64,000 bases of DNA, from the NCBI RefSeq assembly GCF_918797505.1, contig NC_092793.1, positions 86,006,411-86,070,410 of the forward strand. The letters are read 5' to 3'. Below, one piece after another: positions 37,692-49,403 of this stretch. The notes below the pieces were generated by a model. It was not told the origin of the DNA. It saw only the letters and a list, made by a program, of their open reading frames with translations, and did no database searches. The stretch is from Bemisia tabaci. Its lineage: Eukaryota; Arthropoda; Insecta; Hemiptera; Aleyrodidae. Each line of letters begins with the position of its first letter. The first letter of the stretch is position 1. Both the position numbers and the translations under genes were made by a program.

Positions 37692-38006
37692 TGTAGGTTT
37701 CCTAGAGGAAAAAACGGGTGAAAGAACTTGAGAATTAGTCTAGCTTCGAGACGACAGGTTTATTCGACATGAAAGCGTACAGCGGTAGTTGATGAACGAA
37801 CGGTAACATGGCGAGAGAGAGTGAGTAAGAGTACACAGTTGACAAAGAGAGCGTCTAGCTTGGAGACGACAGGTTTATTCGACATGAAAGCGTACAGCGG
37901 TAGTTGATGAACGAACGGTTTCATGGCGAGAGAGAGTGAGTAAGAGTACACAGTTGACAAAGAGAGCCCACAGAGGGCAGCACTGTACGGCAATAGGGTT
38001 CCAACA
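37692..38006 (-). repeat. 5' LTR of the decayed copia element with a 115-bp tandem duplication
   Basis: 315 bp reading TGTTGGAACCCTATTGCCGT on the - strand and ending ACCTACA next to the primer site. Inside, a 115-bp unit starting CTAGCTTCGAGACGACAGG is present twice in tandem (37740-37854 and 37855-37969) with only a few differences. Confidence 0.85.
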
Positions 38007-38010
38007 AAAA

Positions 38011-38097
38011 ATGACAGCCAAAATTCACTCGCGTACTGGGGGTACTGGAAGCTCCCGGCTAGCGGCGCAATCGAGCGCAGTGAGCTGCAGCAGCTAG
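38011..38097 (+). repeat. Helitron-type 3' end, copy 2
   Basis: The same series as at 33056-33138, but continuing to AGCTGCAGCAGCTAG: a short hairpin, then CTAG at 38094-38097 followed by T. This is the canonical 3' form of a Helitron. Confidence 0.65.
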
Positions 38098-38340
38098 TCT
38101 TCTTATTAATTTTCAACAATACGTAATTCACATTTCATTATCAAGCAGCGCCGTTTGTAGAAAATTAACGCGACGGCGGCGTTCCATTGACGAGATACAT
38201 AAATGGAAAGTTATCATGAGTGGGTAACACATTGATTCATTGTAAAAAGATACACACGAAAAAGATTGTCGGTTCATTTTTTACGAACGGCGGTGCATTA
38301 TAATGAAATGTGAATTACTGTTGAAGATTAATAATAAGAT
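38098..38340. repeat. Inverted repeat of about 240 bp
   Basis: TCTTCTTATTAATTTTCAAC and AATTCACATTTCATTA at 38098-38138 pair with their complements at 38300-38340. It abuts the Helitron 3' end directly. It could be a separate MITE or part of the neighbouring Helitron. Confidence 0.6.
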
Positions 38341-39432
38341 AACACCGATTTATGAAAAAACTTGCGTTAGATTTATAGAATCAATAAAGTAATTTGTTTT
38401 GTTCCTTAAAGAGGAAGAGCAATAACAATACCTATACGGAATTTATACCACACTTTACGGGCGTAGCTTTGGCAATCAGAGCCGTTATTCCCCTCCAACG
38501 GTTAAACGGTTTCATAATTTGAAAAAAGAGAAGTAAAAAGATTGTGCGTCGCACGGTAACGAGCAGAATTCCGATCTACTGAGGTTCGGTGCAAGACGCA
38601 GTATTTGGGGATATTCCCGTGAAATGCGCGTGATAGTTCAAATAATATCGAAATTTCTCGTAGCACACAGCATTGTCGGCGAAGCACTGAAATCTATATT
38701 ATACAGCTACAAGCAAAATTTTGGAAGCACTATTTCTGACGAACTGCCGGACCGATAAGGATGATTTTTACATATATGTCATCTGTAGTACATGTAGATG
38801 TGCAAAATATCATGAAACCCCGAACTTCTAATGTTGTAGAGCTTTTAAAGCTCATGTCACTTAAGTCCACTGTTAATAGCGTGAGAGATATGTCGTTTCC
38901 GCTAGGAACGTCAAGGTGTGGGATTCTACCTGAGTGACTCGAATAAACAATAAAACAATGGAAAAGCTCGTGAAGGGCTCCTCATTCGAAGAGTTGAGGA
39001 ACGGTGCATCGCTCAGGGTTCAAGGTTCAAGGTCCAAGGTATAAGGTTTTTACTCAATTTTTCCTCAGTCTTCCGGCTTCGATTTGTGGCATTGGTCAAT
39101 TTACTTGATTGCTGAATTTCTATTAATATTTACAGTAAGTAGATAAACAGCAGGTACAAAGTGAGAAGGCAGGCGCTGCGTCGCGTCGGAACGGACCAAA
39201 TATTATTGACTCTTAATGGTCGAAATTTGATTTTTTTTTTTTAAATTAAGTATTTACTTAAAAATAACATAAAAAATGGAAATTTCTCCAGTAAATGGAC
39301 TGTGAAATTATGTACATCCAGCTATTCCTCATCATTTACAAATCTGAGTGTTACGTCAACAATTTTGAAATCGATGCAGCTCGAACACAAAATGGTGTAT
39401 TAAAATGGAAGAACATTTTTGCCCATGCATAT
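38341..39432. other. No gene recognised
   Basis: Intronic DNA. A GGTTCAAGGTTCAAGGTCCA repeat lies near 39017-39045. No coding or further element signals seen. Confidence 0.4.
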
Positions 39433-39521
39433 GCGTATAAGGCCCGCGAAGCGGGCCCGAGGGCACGAGGCGCCCTCCCGGGGGTTGGGCCGCGTAGCGG
39501 TCAGGGGGCAGGGCCCCCTAG
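39433..39521 (+). repeat. GC-rich Helitron-type 3' end
   Basis: GGCCCGCGAAGCGGGCC and CGAGGCGCCCTCCCGG hairpins lead to AGGGGGCAGGGCCCCCTAG, then T at 39522. A GC stem directly before CTAG plus a T fits a Helitron 3' terminus. The matching 5' end was not located. Confidence 0.6.
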
Positions 39522-39903
39522 TATTCAGTAATGCAGTAATTCAGTAATGACTTTCAGATTGGTACTTTTCTGTGCCGCACTCATTTTCTGTGACACATTT
39601 TTCACAACATTTCTTCTGCGTTTTAGGTTTGATCCGCAACGGCGTTCCACAGATACTGTTCAAGAAAAATGCATGTAAAGCGCTAAAAAAATTATTTTTT
39701 AGATGCAAGAAATTATATTAAAAATTAGGTACTGGGAAAGCTCATTTCCTCAAAAAGATTGTATCTCTTGAACTCTGTTTGTCGCATGACTACTTCTTTG
39801 TCGCAGGAACAACTTTTATTTTTTTCCTTTAAAAGAATTAATATATACCTAGATAGGTAAGTACCTCTATTTTTCACAAGAGTCTGTTTAATCTGGATTG
39901 CAG

Positions 39904-40063
39904 ATACGAGACATTATAGCCACAGCAACCCGCTCCCAAACGGAGTATAGAAAGCTTCAAGACGAAACTTTAGCTTATTTACGCCGGCTCAACGTTCCAC
40001 CGCGAGTCAGAGAGAGGGTCAAGCAATGGTTCTCCTTCACCTGGGAACAACAACGCACCCTAG
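39904..40063 (+). CDS. CNG-like channel exon C: C-linker
   Basis: 160 nt after a GGATTGCAG acceptor and before GTCCAATT. It encodes [20 protein letters not shown] and [16 protein letters not shown], the C-linker that joins S6 to the binding domain. [10 protein letters not shown] directly after S6 is highly conserved in CNG channels. The exon starts in phase 0 and ends with one base of an aspartate codon finished at 41344. Confidence 0.95.
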
Positions 40064-40751
40064 GTCCAATTTGTTACAGAATCTATTTACTTACATTAAA
40101 TTAATCACGTTTAATTTAAATTAACGTAATTTATTTGTCATCCAAGGATTTTATCGTAAGAAAAACATCACTGAATATACTTACCGTACAAATGCAGAGT
40201 CGTGTCTGTTGCGCACGTCGGTACGGAGGGTAGGTTGGGGGAAAAGGTCTAAGTAGGTATACCTTTTCGAAAAGTGTCATTTTTTTCATGCGTGAATGAC
40301 TTTTCTCTCCGCAAGGGATGAGAGTTAGTAGGTTACTACCTACGGATGTGCAGGTATCCATTTAATTCTTGACGGCTACCGAATCCTTAAAATAGATGAT
40401 GAATCGTAAGAATCGTTTGAAAAAATTAAAGATTTTAAAACTGTTTTCCTCATCTGTTAGGTAAAAATTCACACCTATCGCTAATTTATATGGGTAGAAG
40501 GGTGAGAAAAAATGCCTCAAATATCCTTTGCGCCATGAGATTCGACTACAGTTGCCGATTACTGGTTGGTCAAGCCAGTACTCTCATTTTGGAGTAATGA
40601 CGTGAAAACAACTTTTCAAAAACTTCTAACTTTTAAAAATACGCACGACTTTGAAAAACTGCAATTTTGTTTCACGAAACGCATTTTTGGTATTTTGTAG
40701 GTGAAATTTACAAGCTTGGCTTATTGTGTGTGTGCTTAATTCATCCGCGCT
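40064..40751. other. Intron 3, no further gene
   Basis: Nothing recognised before the word-cored element at 40752. Confidence 0.4.
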
Positions 40752-41115
40752 CCCCACGTAGCAGTGATCGCGATAAATAGCGATTTTATATCGGTTGGTT
40801 ATCGCAATTATATCGGTTGCAATATATCGAGATATTATCGCATAAAAAATTGCGATAAATGGCGATTAAATCGCTACACATCGAAATTTTTGGCTCGATA
40901 AAATCGCGCTCAAGTTTCGTCAATAAAATCGAGATTAAATCCCATTTATCGCGAGTTTTATTTCGAAGATATTGCGATAAATTGCCGGGCGATAAAATCG
41001 CGATTTATTCCGAGGAGATCGAGGATAATCGCTTAGATGTTGATTATCCTGGCGATTTCATCGCCGATGAAATCGCAAGATATAGCGATTTTTCCGTTCA
41101 GAAATGCTACTTGGG
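40752..41115. mobile_element. MITE with CCCCACGTAGCA ends and a GATAAATCGCGA core
   Basis: The ends CCCCACGTAGCA and TGCTACTTGGG are inverted. Between them GATAAAT, CGCGAT, ATCGCGA and TTATCGC words recur over 340 bp. The 129-codon frame at 40859-41248 runs through these words and beyond, and is not taken as a gene. The ends resemble those of 22619-22946. Confidence 0.68.
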
Positions 41116-41343
41116 TCTCGGACATTGCGACTCTATTGAATCTTACGGAAATTTTGCGGCAACACTCTGGCCAAAAATTATAAGTCTGTCAGTAATGTGT
41201 AGGATGCTTACAAGAATAGGAACGCGGACGGCAAAAACTGTTCAATGATTCGATCCGGAATTTTGATGCAGTACCTACCTACCTACTTACTCACATTATA
41301 TTCCATGCAAATATCCTCCATGCATATTTCCTCTTTGGTATAG

Positions 41344-41525
41344 ATGAAGGCCGAATACTGGATACGTTACCGCACAAAATGAAAACTGATGTGGCAATTA
41401 ACGTTCACATCCAGACTTTGAGCAAAGTTCAACTCTTCCATGACTGCGATGAAGCTTTACTGAGAGAGCTTGTGCTTAAGCTGAGACCTGTTTTATATTT
41501 ACCAGGAGACTACATCTGCAGGAAG
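41344..41525 (+). CDS. CNG-like channel exon D: C-linker end and start of binding domain
   Basis: 182 nt after a TTTGGTATAG acceptor and before GTAAGAT. It finishes an aspartate codon, then reads EGRILDTLPHKMKTDVAINV, HIQTLSKVQLFHDCDEALLR and LKLRPVLYLPGDYICRK, the linker and first beta strands of the cyclic-nucleotide-binding fold. It ends in phase 0. Confidence 0.96.
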
Positions 41526-41714
41526 GTAAGATACAAAATTAATTCAGATAATTGCTTTTTCCTCCTGCAATAATAATTTAGTCTCGGAGGCTTTTGGAAG
41601 GAGCAGGGCACCAATCTCGGAATCAGGTTTAGGTATTACAGATTTTCTACCTAAGAGTTGGGTGATTTGATCATTTGTTTCTCCCAAGCCTTAGTAAGTA
41701 TGCAAAAATGATAT

Positions 41715-41751
<37 letters not shown>

Positions 41752-42442
41752 GTTTTTCGCAAAGTAGAACAATTTTTGGTATTCTGAATATTTATGCGGA
41801 AGGCGAAGTAAAAAGAAAGTGTATTATTTATCAAAACTAACAAAAAATTTGCCATTATTGTGTTCCTGCCACCACAACGCTTTAGGTGGATCCTGGTTTG
41901 CCAAGAGAGGATAAAGCCTGAGGACGCGAGAGTATTGTTGGGTTGAGAAAGGTACTGGCGAGAAGCTATATCGGATTACCGAGGAGAGCAGTTAGTCCAG
42001 AAATTGAATTTTATTGAAGAAATGGTTTTAGTACAGTTTGAGCAGAAAATTTCATATACTGAGTCGACCATTTTCGTAAAAATCACATTGATCATCAACA
42101 AGTCCATATTAGATATACCTATATCTTCGTATTGAAAAATGTACCGCGGTAAACAGACATGCTTTCTCAAAGGGTTCGTAATGTCACAGTTATTTCAGCG
42201 ATTCAGCGCGTACCTAAGCATGATCGCTTCTTCCGATCAATTCACTATACCAAAGATCTATGCTTCACCTGTCTCTAAAGGCCCAAATAAAAAGACAATG
42301 AAAAAATAAGTAAAATTTGGAGATAAACCTGTTTGAAAAGGGGTGAGATTTGATCAGAATATTTTAAAAGTGTCAAGGATGAAGTAGGTACTTTCCAGGT
42401 TTATCTTCTAGGGCAATTCTCTGCTAACTCTACTATTTTTAC
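41526..42442. other. Intron 4, start; no gene
   Basis: A run of about 30 A lies at 41718-41748, possibly the tail of an unrecognised retroposed copy. Nothing else is recognised. Confidence 0.4.
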
Positions 42443-42444
42443 TA

Positions 42445-43020
42445 CAGTGGACTCTCGATAATTCGAAAACCTCGTTAATTCGAAAGAAAGTCCGTTTCCC
42501 TTGAAAATCTCTCGATACTTCGAAAGAAATCAATGTATTTTTCTCCCCTCGTTATTTCGAAATTTTTAAGCTGGCGCGGCCCTCTATAATTCGAAATTGC
42601 AACGTAAATTCTCTCTGTAATTCGAATTTTGGGAAGTAAATATGGTCCCCCCTCTATAATTCGAAATAAGACGGTACCTTCCCTCTACAATTCGAAGTCA
42701 ACTGTTTATGTACCTGGGTGTCTGAAAGAGCTGATAGGATTGTCAAAATGTAAACATGTAATTAATAATTTTAAAATTAAATATAAATAATTAATACTTA
42801 ATAATAACTTAGTGTAATTTTTACCTCCGTAAAGAAATAAACTGATATTTTTGGTTCCTTTTGACGTAAATCCGTCCATTTGCCTCTCTACATTCGAACC
42901 TCTCTAATTCGAAATTTCTCAGCATGAATCTCTTTAATTCAAACTCTCTTTATTTCGAAACCTCGCTAATTCGAAGAAAAAGCCGATTCCCTTCAATTTC
43001 GAATTATCGAGAGTCCACTG
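42445..43020. mobile_element. pogo-like MITE with a TAATTCGAA word core
   Basis: A 576-bp element with ends CAGTGGACTCTCGATAATTC and the complement, flanked by TA (42443-42444 and 43021-43022). The TA duplication and end form fit pogo/Tigger-type MITEs. The interior repeats the terminal word CTCTCTAATTCGAA in both directions about a dozen times. Non-coding. Confidence 0.87.
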
Positions 43021-43022
43021 TA

Positions 43023-43566
43023 TTTTAGTCCAAAATTTTCGAAAAATGAACTCTCAGAGACGCCTTGGCAGATATGTTTTTCTAAGACTTCACGTAATTT
43101 TACACTCGGAATTAATAATTGTTTCCACAAGAAACAGAGTTTCAGTCTTCCGCCAAGCAGGCAGAAATCAAGAACCCGGATAAAATTTCAACTCAGTCCC
43201 TCTGCTTTTTTGCCTTTATTTTATAGGTATAATTGTCCTCCCAAATTTTTTCGAACTCCATGGAAATAAGATGTAAATACAATGAATTTTCATTTTTTAA
43301 AAAGCCTTAAAATTGTCAGGAGAGTAATTATCTCGAGGAAAGGGCAGATTTTCGGAGGAAAAACTGAAATATATCAAAATTTCTTCCTGCTATAGTTTCT
43401 TTATTTCCCTGGTGCATTTTTGTACAGAATACATTCATTTTTTTTTAAGATGTTACATCGATTAAGTTGTAAAACATCTGTTTTGGTGCTAGGGGAACTC
43501 AAATTTCTTTCAAAACCAAGCCATAGTAAAATGGAGACTGAGTTGAGAGGTCATGGGTGTGATATG
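43023..43566. other. No gene recognised
   Basis: Between two MITEs in intron 4. AACTCAGTC at about 43190 and ACTGAGTTGAGAGG at about 43530 repeat a word also seen at 45520-45930. Confidence 0.4.
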
Positions 43567-44505
43567 CAGGGTGGCCCATAGACCTACCGTACCAGGCCTT
43601 TTTTCGGTTAATTTGGGTCATACGAAGTCCAGGATCGCGGGGATGAATAGGGAATCGACCCCAAGGAATCCGAATTTTATGGTCTCAGAGCCCCTCTGGC
43701 GTCCCTTGGGGGGTAAAAGGGGGGTCCATACTTCAAAAGTCAGGGTTAATGTCAAAATTTTGAAATTATTTCATCGGAATCAAAACGTACGGAAAATTTT
43801 AGCTTAGATCGACACCAAGAAATCCAAAATCGGCCCACCCGTGTCCAAAATACCGACCCCTAAAGGCGGGGGACAGAGCCCCCTTTCAAAAAAATTCAAG
43901 TTTGTTAAATTGACGTGGAGACTCGGAAAAAATGTGTATTCATGGGTAATCGACCCCAAGGAATCCGAATTTGAGGAACCCGTTGTCTACAGAGACTTTT
44001 CTGATGGGGCACAGGGGGACTCTGAACTTTCAAATTTAACCGGTGTGGAGGTTACCCCTGTGCCCCATCAGAAAAGTCTCTGTGGACAACGGGACCCTCA
44101 AATTCGGATTCCTTGGGGTCGATTACCCACGAATACACATTTCTTTCGAGTCTCCACGTCAATTTAACAAACTTGAATTTTTTTGAAAGGGGGCTCTGTC
44201 CCCCGCCTTTAGGGGACGGTATTTTGGACACGGATGGGCCGATTTTGGATTTCTTGGTGTCGATCTAAGCTAAAATTTTCCGTACGTTTTGATTCCGATG
44301 AAATAATTTCAAAATTTTGACATTAACCCTGACTTTTGAAGTATGGACCCCCCTTTTACCCCCCAAGGGACGCCAGAGGGGCTCTGGGACCATAAAATTC
44401 GGATTCCTTGGGGTCGATTCCCTATTCATCCCCGCGATTCTGGACTTCGTATGACCCAAATTAACCGAAAAAAAGGCCTGGTACGGTAGGTCTATAGGCC
44501 ACCCT
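43567..44505. mobile_element. Mariner-like long-arm foldback (CAGGGTGGCC family)
   Basis: The left end CAGGGTGGCCCATAGACCTA is mirrored near 44505, with arms of about 460 bp around a centre at about 44035. The same family is seen at 57556-58195 with a TA duplication. The outermost bases on the right are slightly changed here and no TA pair remains. The identical 64-residue frames on both strands reflect the paired arms. Confidence 0.83.
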
Positions 44506-45024
44506 ATAGAGAGACATAGATGTGATGGAGAGAGTGTTTAAAAGGGAATTGGGTGGGAAAGGAAAGGAAACGGGCACAGATTAGTCCAGATCGCTAACAT
44601 CGGCGGAAGAGCGTGTAGTTTTGTGAGCACCATTGGCGGGAAAATCCATGGGCATTTAAAACTAGGAGCCAAAACTGAAATTTTGGCTATTTGCAGCAGA
44701 TTTTCGGCGGGAGAATACTTCTTTTTCAGATTTTTGTGGGATGAAATGTTCCGAGGAATTCAAGAATTAGTTTCTCAGTAGAATCAATGTGGTTCAATAT
44801 TTCCAGATTAAAAGATGCAGCACTTTCCCCCTTAATTTGGAATGTCTATCCATCATCTATTCTGGATGAATCGATCTTCACCGCCAGATTATACCTAATA
44901 AAATTTACAAGGAAGATCATTACGGTACTGAAAACAGGTAAACTAATTTAGGAAGGAATGCCTCTCGTATTCATGTATTCAGAAGAGTTCTTATTGGATT
45001 ACGTTACTTTATCATCTTTTTGCA
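44506..45024. other. No gene recognised
   Basis: Intron 4 DNA with no recognised coding or repeat signal. Confidence 0.4.
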
Positions 45025-45148
45025 TTTACGGCACGGAATACGGCTCGCTTGCGAGCCGTAAGTCACTCGCGAAGCGAGTGAGCGGGGGTCCAGGGGGCGG
45101 AGCCCCCGGCTAGACGCGAGGCGAGCGAAGCGAGCCACAGCGGCTAGC
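45025..45148 (+). repeat. Helitron-type GC-rich terminal block
   Basis: GGCTCGCTTGCGAGCC and ACTCGCGAAGCGAGT palindromes are followed by GGGGGCGGAGCCCCCGGCTAG and, after 30 more bases, CACAGCGGCTAG. The build is the same as at 33056 and 39433, but the base after CTAG is not T, so it may be internal or altered. Confidence 0.5.
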
Positions 45149-45149
45149 C

Positions 45150-45470
45150 CTTATATAGAAAAAACCTGGGTCCTATTTCCAAAATCTTATTCTAGGGCCT
45201 ATTACCTGTCGATAACCGAAAAAATCATGAAAATCGGCCTAGTAGAACGCTCGAACGAACTATGACAAAAAATAAAAATTTATATTGTTTAAATGGGAGA
45301 ATTCGCAACTTTACCACGCAATATAAAAAAACCTGGGTCATACTTTCAAAATCTGAATAGAGCGGGCTCATCGAGAGACAATTGCTCGCCGATAGCCGCA
45401 AAAATCATGAAAATTGGCTCGGTACAACACTGGAACCAAGCGTTACAAGATATGCTTAAGGAGATCTTGG
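45150..45470. repeat. Two degenerate tandem units of about 170 bp
   Basis: Each unit has AAAAAACCTGGGTC, TCCAAAATCT-like and AAAAATCATGAAAAT words in the same order (45158-45290 and 45327-45460). They adjoin the Helitron-type block and may be its subterminal repeats. Confidence 0.55.
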
Positions 45471-46049
45471 AGCTTACAGTATAGATAGTTGAATTTGGTT
45501 GAAGCTTTCCTTATAATAATGCAGGAACTGAGTTGAGTTGGTTCAGGATGATTTTAACGTCCACACTTAAAAAATAATACCTAAACACGTTCTTGTCGGT
45601 TATCACAGCGATTGCACATGTTAGGTGTGGTAAAATGATCATTCTGAATAACAACAACTACTTGTTTTTTACAAACAGCGCCCCTGGTGGCTCCTATATG
45701 AGGCAAAAAGTAGGAGGACTGAGTTGAGATGAAAACCTTGTGATAAGCCTTCTGCCTCATCTCATGACGGGTACATTGTCAGTATTCTTAAGATAGACTA
45801 AAGAAATAGAAAGTAGAAGGTCCATACATTCTAAAAATGTCAAGTTTAAGTAGGTTAGCTTCGGTTTCCAGCATCCTACAGCCGTTTGAGTTGCGGAACC
45901 TCAGTTGTGTGACGCGGACAGAGTTGAGATTTTGTGCCCTTCTCTGCCTGTTAGGTAACAGAGGTTTAGTATTTGTTCTATGACGTTTTCAGAGTATGCG
46001 TCTGACGCAAAAAGTTTTTCTGCATCAAAAATAATTGTATACTTGGACT
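45471..46049. other. No gene; repeated ACTGAGTTGAG word
   Basis: The word ACTGAGTTGAG or CAGAGTTGAG occurs at about 45525, 45718 and 45917, and also at 43530. No coding signal. Confidence 0.4.
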
Positions 46050-46334
46050 CTGTTGATTGATGTGTGCGCCAGAAAAGCCCGTGTGAGAGAAATAGTAGAA
46101 ATACCTAACAGAGAATTACCCACATATAGTTAGCACATGCCTAACAGAAGGTTTCAGCGCATACGGTTGACACATAGCTGGGGCACGGTTAACATATAGC
46201 TAACGTATGACTACCATAATGTGATTTTGATTTCAGTTTGCCATATGCTAGCCATATGTGCGGGCACATATGCACAATTTTTTTTTTTTGGTGTGTGTAC
46301 TTTTTTCGGCTTCTTACGCTCATTTTTACCAGGG
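46050..46334. mobile_element. One-ended word-cored element, CATATAGCTAAC type
   Basis: The right end CATTTTTACCAGGG matches the CCCTGGTAAAAAT family. Upstream, words such as CACATATAGTTAGCACATGC, AACATATAGCTAACG and GCCATATG recur. The left end is not recognisable. Confidence 0.45.
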
Positions 46335-46691
46335 AAATGAAAATGTCGAAACCTTGTCATTGCTTTTCGATAATTGGTGTCCTCTGTGTCACAATTGCGG
46401 ATAACAAACGTTCGCCGATTAATTTGAACTTCTTAACGTCGATGGATCATGTATCTCGTCGATGAATACTAATTACTAGCTGCTCCGGGCGCCCTCCACA
46501 GCTAGCAATGGTGGTGCAGTAGCTTATTTGGAATCGGAGCGATTAGTTGAATCTCTTTAATAATGATGATGATTCTGCGGCAGAAGATCAAGGAATTTAA
46601 CTGCCTCTCTGCGTTACAGGGTGGAGACTGCCATTCTACCGAAAAATGTTATAAAAAGCTCGCATTAAGTATTAATTTTTCTTTTTTTTTG

Positions 46692-48160
46692 TTACTGTTT
46701 AAATTTTTTTTTATTTTTATTTTTTGATAATTTTCTAATGACTATGAGGCTTTTGGGATTCATAAAAGATCGAAGCACCTCTTTGTGCACGATGTTTTTT
46801 GTACGGTTGCCTTTGGGAAGAATTTGGACTTCAAAATTTTTGTACGATGTAGCTCGTGAGAGTGCAACATATAGTTGACCATGGCCAAAAACTGTTTGGG
46901 GTAAATAAATGCCGATTCGCTTCAGTGTTTGACCCTTAGCTTTGATGATGGTCATGCAGAACGCAATGCGAATTGGAAATTGTCGCCTCTTAAAAGAGAA
47001 AGGGAGAGAGGAGTCTGCAGGTGACAAATCAATTCTTGGCAGTGAAATTCTTTCACCGGCCTTCTCGCCGGAAATGACCTGCAAATCAAGACAATTTTCA
47101 TAACGTTTCCAGACGATCAATCGGGTACCATTCGATAAACCTTTAGAAACGTTGAGGTTTCTTAAAAGCATGACAAAAACCCCCTCCAAAAGTGTGAGTT
47201 TATGCGGTGGTAAGCCACTAAGATTAAGACTGTCCAAGAATTCGAGGGGAAAATTGAGAGCCTCTCCCTCTTCCTCTACAATGAGCCTGTTAACACTGAA
47301 GTACGTTTTAGAGACACCTGAAAGAACTTCAACAACCTTGTCGTTAATTTCATTGCAATGCTTATTTTTAGGGGCCAGAATTGCGCAGTTTGTGAAATCT
47401 ACGTTCGAACATGAGGAAGCTACCTTTTCCATAAATTTCAGTAATAATATCAGTTTCAGTAATACTGCTTGTCGGTAAATCAACGAATTCCGGCATGGCC
47501 TTTTTTAGCAGAAAGGTAAACACCATCACCTATTTCGAGTTAAAATTTTGCAAACTCCGCTTCGTCTTGCAAAGTTCTCATATTTTGAGTAAGTTTTCTG
47601 ATTTTGAAAAGAGGTCAAAGTGGTGAGAATTTGATTGCATTTTTCACCAATGTTTGGCGAGAAGCATGCGGGACAACGGGTAAAACCTGTCTAAAATCAC
47701 CACCCTAGACGACAATTTTTCCTCGAAAAGGGATATCATTACCCATTCTCTAAGAAATCGGTCGATGCATGCCAGAGCATGCGTGATAACCATGGGAGCT
47801 TCACCCCAAAAAATGATCGTTGTTTTCCGAATGGTCTCAGCCTCTCTTGAGCTAACCGTCAGACTCGACACAGAATTCTCATTCAGAACCGAAGGAATTT
47901 TGAATTTGCTATGAGCCGGCCTACCGTTAGGTAGCAACGGTGCGACGATACTTGTCCAAGCAACGGAGATGACGTCTAAGTTTTCCTTCGTACAATGCAG
48001 TAAGACATTCTTAAACGAAAGTTTTTCCCGATCCTCCTGGACCATCAATGAAAATCGCATTACACGTGTAAGATGGATTTTGGATGAGACTAATTATTTC
48101 AGAAATAATTTGATGTTGCTCTGGGTTAGCGGCAGAAATCATGGAATCATAGTTTTAGGG
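46692..48160 (-). pseudogene. Helitron PIF1-type helicase remnant
   Basis: The Walker A region IDGPGGSGKTF is readable at about 48020-48050, followed by a frameshift. Later parts are FWGEAPMVITHALACIDRFL (near 47770), NVDFTNCAILAPKNKHCNEI (near 47370), LRNLNVSKGLSNGTRLIVWK (near 47130), the motif KAKGQTLKRIGIYLPQTVFG and the last motif GQLYVALSRATSYKNFEV (near 46850). The order is that of the Helitron helicase domain. At least three frame changes separate these pieces and there is no Rep domain upstream. Confidence 0.85.
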
Positions 48161-48689
48161 GGAGGAGAGGCAGGCTCCGACCCTTGAAGATTCAGGTTAA
48201 TTGGAAGCAATTCCGGAAGATCAAATGATGATATTGAAAATCCATGAAGTCTTAATGTGCTTTCAATAGCAAAAAGCCGATCAACGTAGTCGACCGACCA
48301 ACAAAATAAAGAGAGAGGAAGAAACGAAGTATCAAGCAAATTTGAAACAAAGTTGGAAAGAGAAAAGAACAAATAAGAATGAAATGTCCATAACAATACA
48401 TGTTGTTAGCAATACGTGTGCGCACCGCTGCAGTTAATAAGTCAGGGTCAGTCAAACCGCCAGGATGCCTATCAAGAAGTGGTGAAGCGAAGTAGCCGAG
48501 AGATTGCGACGGAATGTGGGTGGTGAGTGACGAACGACAATGCGACCCAAACCTTTCTTGAGGTTGGTGGGAGAAAAGCTATACGAAAGAAAACGGAGAT
48601 AGCCGAAAGAACGTGGTAAGAGGGGTGGCTGAGATCCTAGGGGGGATATCTAGGGACGGGCAAGCAGGTAGCGGCCAGATGACCGCTCA

Positions 48690-49385
48690 AAACAGCTGAA
48701 CTTTACTCGTCGATAAAAGTAAGAAAATTTAAGAAAATCGAAAAAACAATTAGGTACAGCCTGCAAATCTACAGATCAGAAGCTTTCATTTAAAAAAAAA
48801 ACCCCATGCAAATCGGTCCGGTGGTTCTCTCAAAGTTAATGTCCCAAAATGCGGACTTTAGTCTGAATAAATGGGAGAAAATTTGAGCCCAGCTAAACTT
48901 CACTCGTCGATAAAAGTAAGACAATTTGAGAAAATCGAAAAAACGATCACAGCCTGCAAATCTACAGCTCAGGGGCTTTCATTTAAAAAAAAGATCACGC
49001 AAATCGGTCCGGTGGTTCTCTCAAAGTTAATGCCCCAAGATTCGGACCTCCGTTTTAATCCATCGAAGAAAATTTGAGAAAATTATGGGAGAAAATTTGA
49101 GAAAATCGAAAAAACGATCACAGCCTGCAAATCTACAGCTCAGGGGCTTTCATTTAAAAAAAAGATCACGCAAATCGATCCGGTGATTCTCTCAAAGTTA
49201 TTGTCCCAGAATGCGGACTTTAGTCTGAATAAATGGGAGAAAATTTGAGCCCAGCTAAACTTCACTCGTCGATAAAAGTAAGACAATTTGAGAAAATCGA
49301 AAAAACGACCACAGCCTGCAAATCTACAGCTCAGAAATCGGTCCGGTGGTTCTCTCAAAGTTAATGCCCCAAGATTCGGAACTAT
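48690..49385. repeat. Four tandem subterminal units of the Helitron
   Basis: Units of about 170-195 bp share CACTCGTCGATAAAAGTAAG, CAGCCTGCAAATCTACAG, CTTTCATTTAAAAAAAA and CGGTCCGGTGGTTCTCTCAA. They begin at about 48700, 48890, 49085 and 49255; the last lacks the CTTTCATTT segment. They lie at the 5' end of the element on the - strand. Confidence 0.85.
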
Positions 49386-49403
49386 GCATTTTAATATATA
49401 GGA

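Larger units (their letters stand above)
46476..49403 (-). mobile_element. Helitron with both ends and a broken helicase
   Basis: On the - strand the element begins TCCTATATATTAAAATGCAT at 49403, preceded by A. It ends with a hairpin (AGCTG, GGGCGCCC, CAGCT) and CTAG at 46479-46476, followed by T. Insertion between A and T with TC and CTAG ends is the Helitron signature. It carries a damaged PIF1-type helicase (about 46690-48150) but no recognisable HUH replication initiator, so it is a deletion derivative of 2.9 kb. Confidence 0.85.

Noticed and set aside
40859..41248. 129-codon frame with many Ile, Asp and Ser
   Set aside because: It runs through the GATAAATCGC word repeats and shows no domain.
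43553..44459. Frames starting with similar MNRESTPRNP words
   Set aside because: The same protein words appear on both strands because the arms are inverted repeats; related copies at 57526-57960 confirm the repeat nature.
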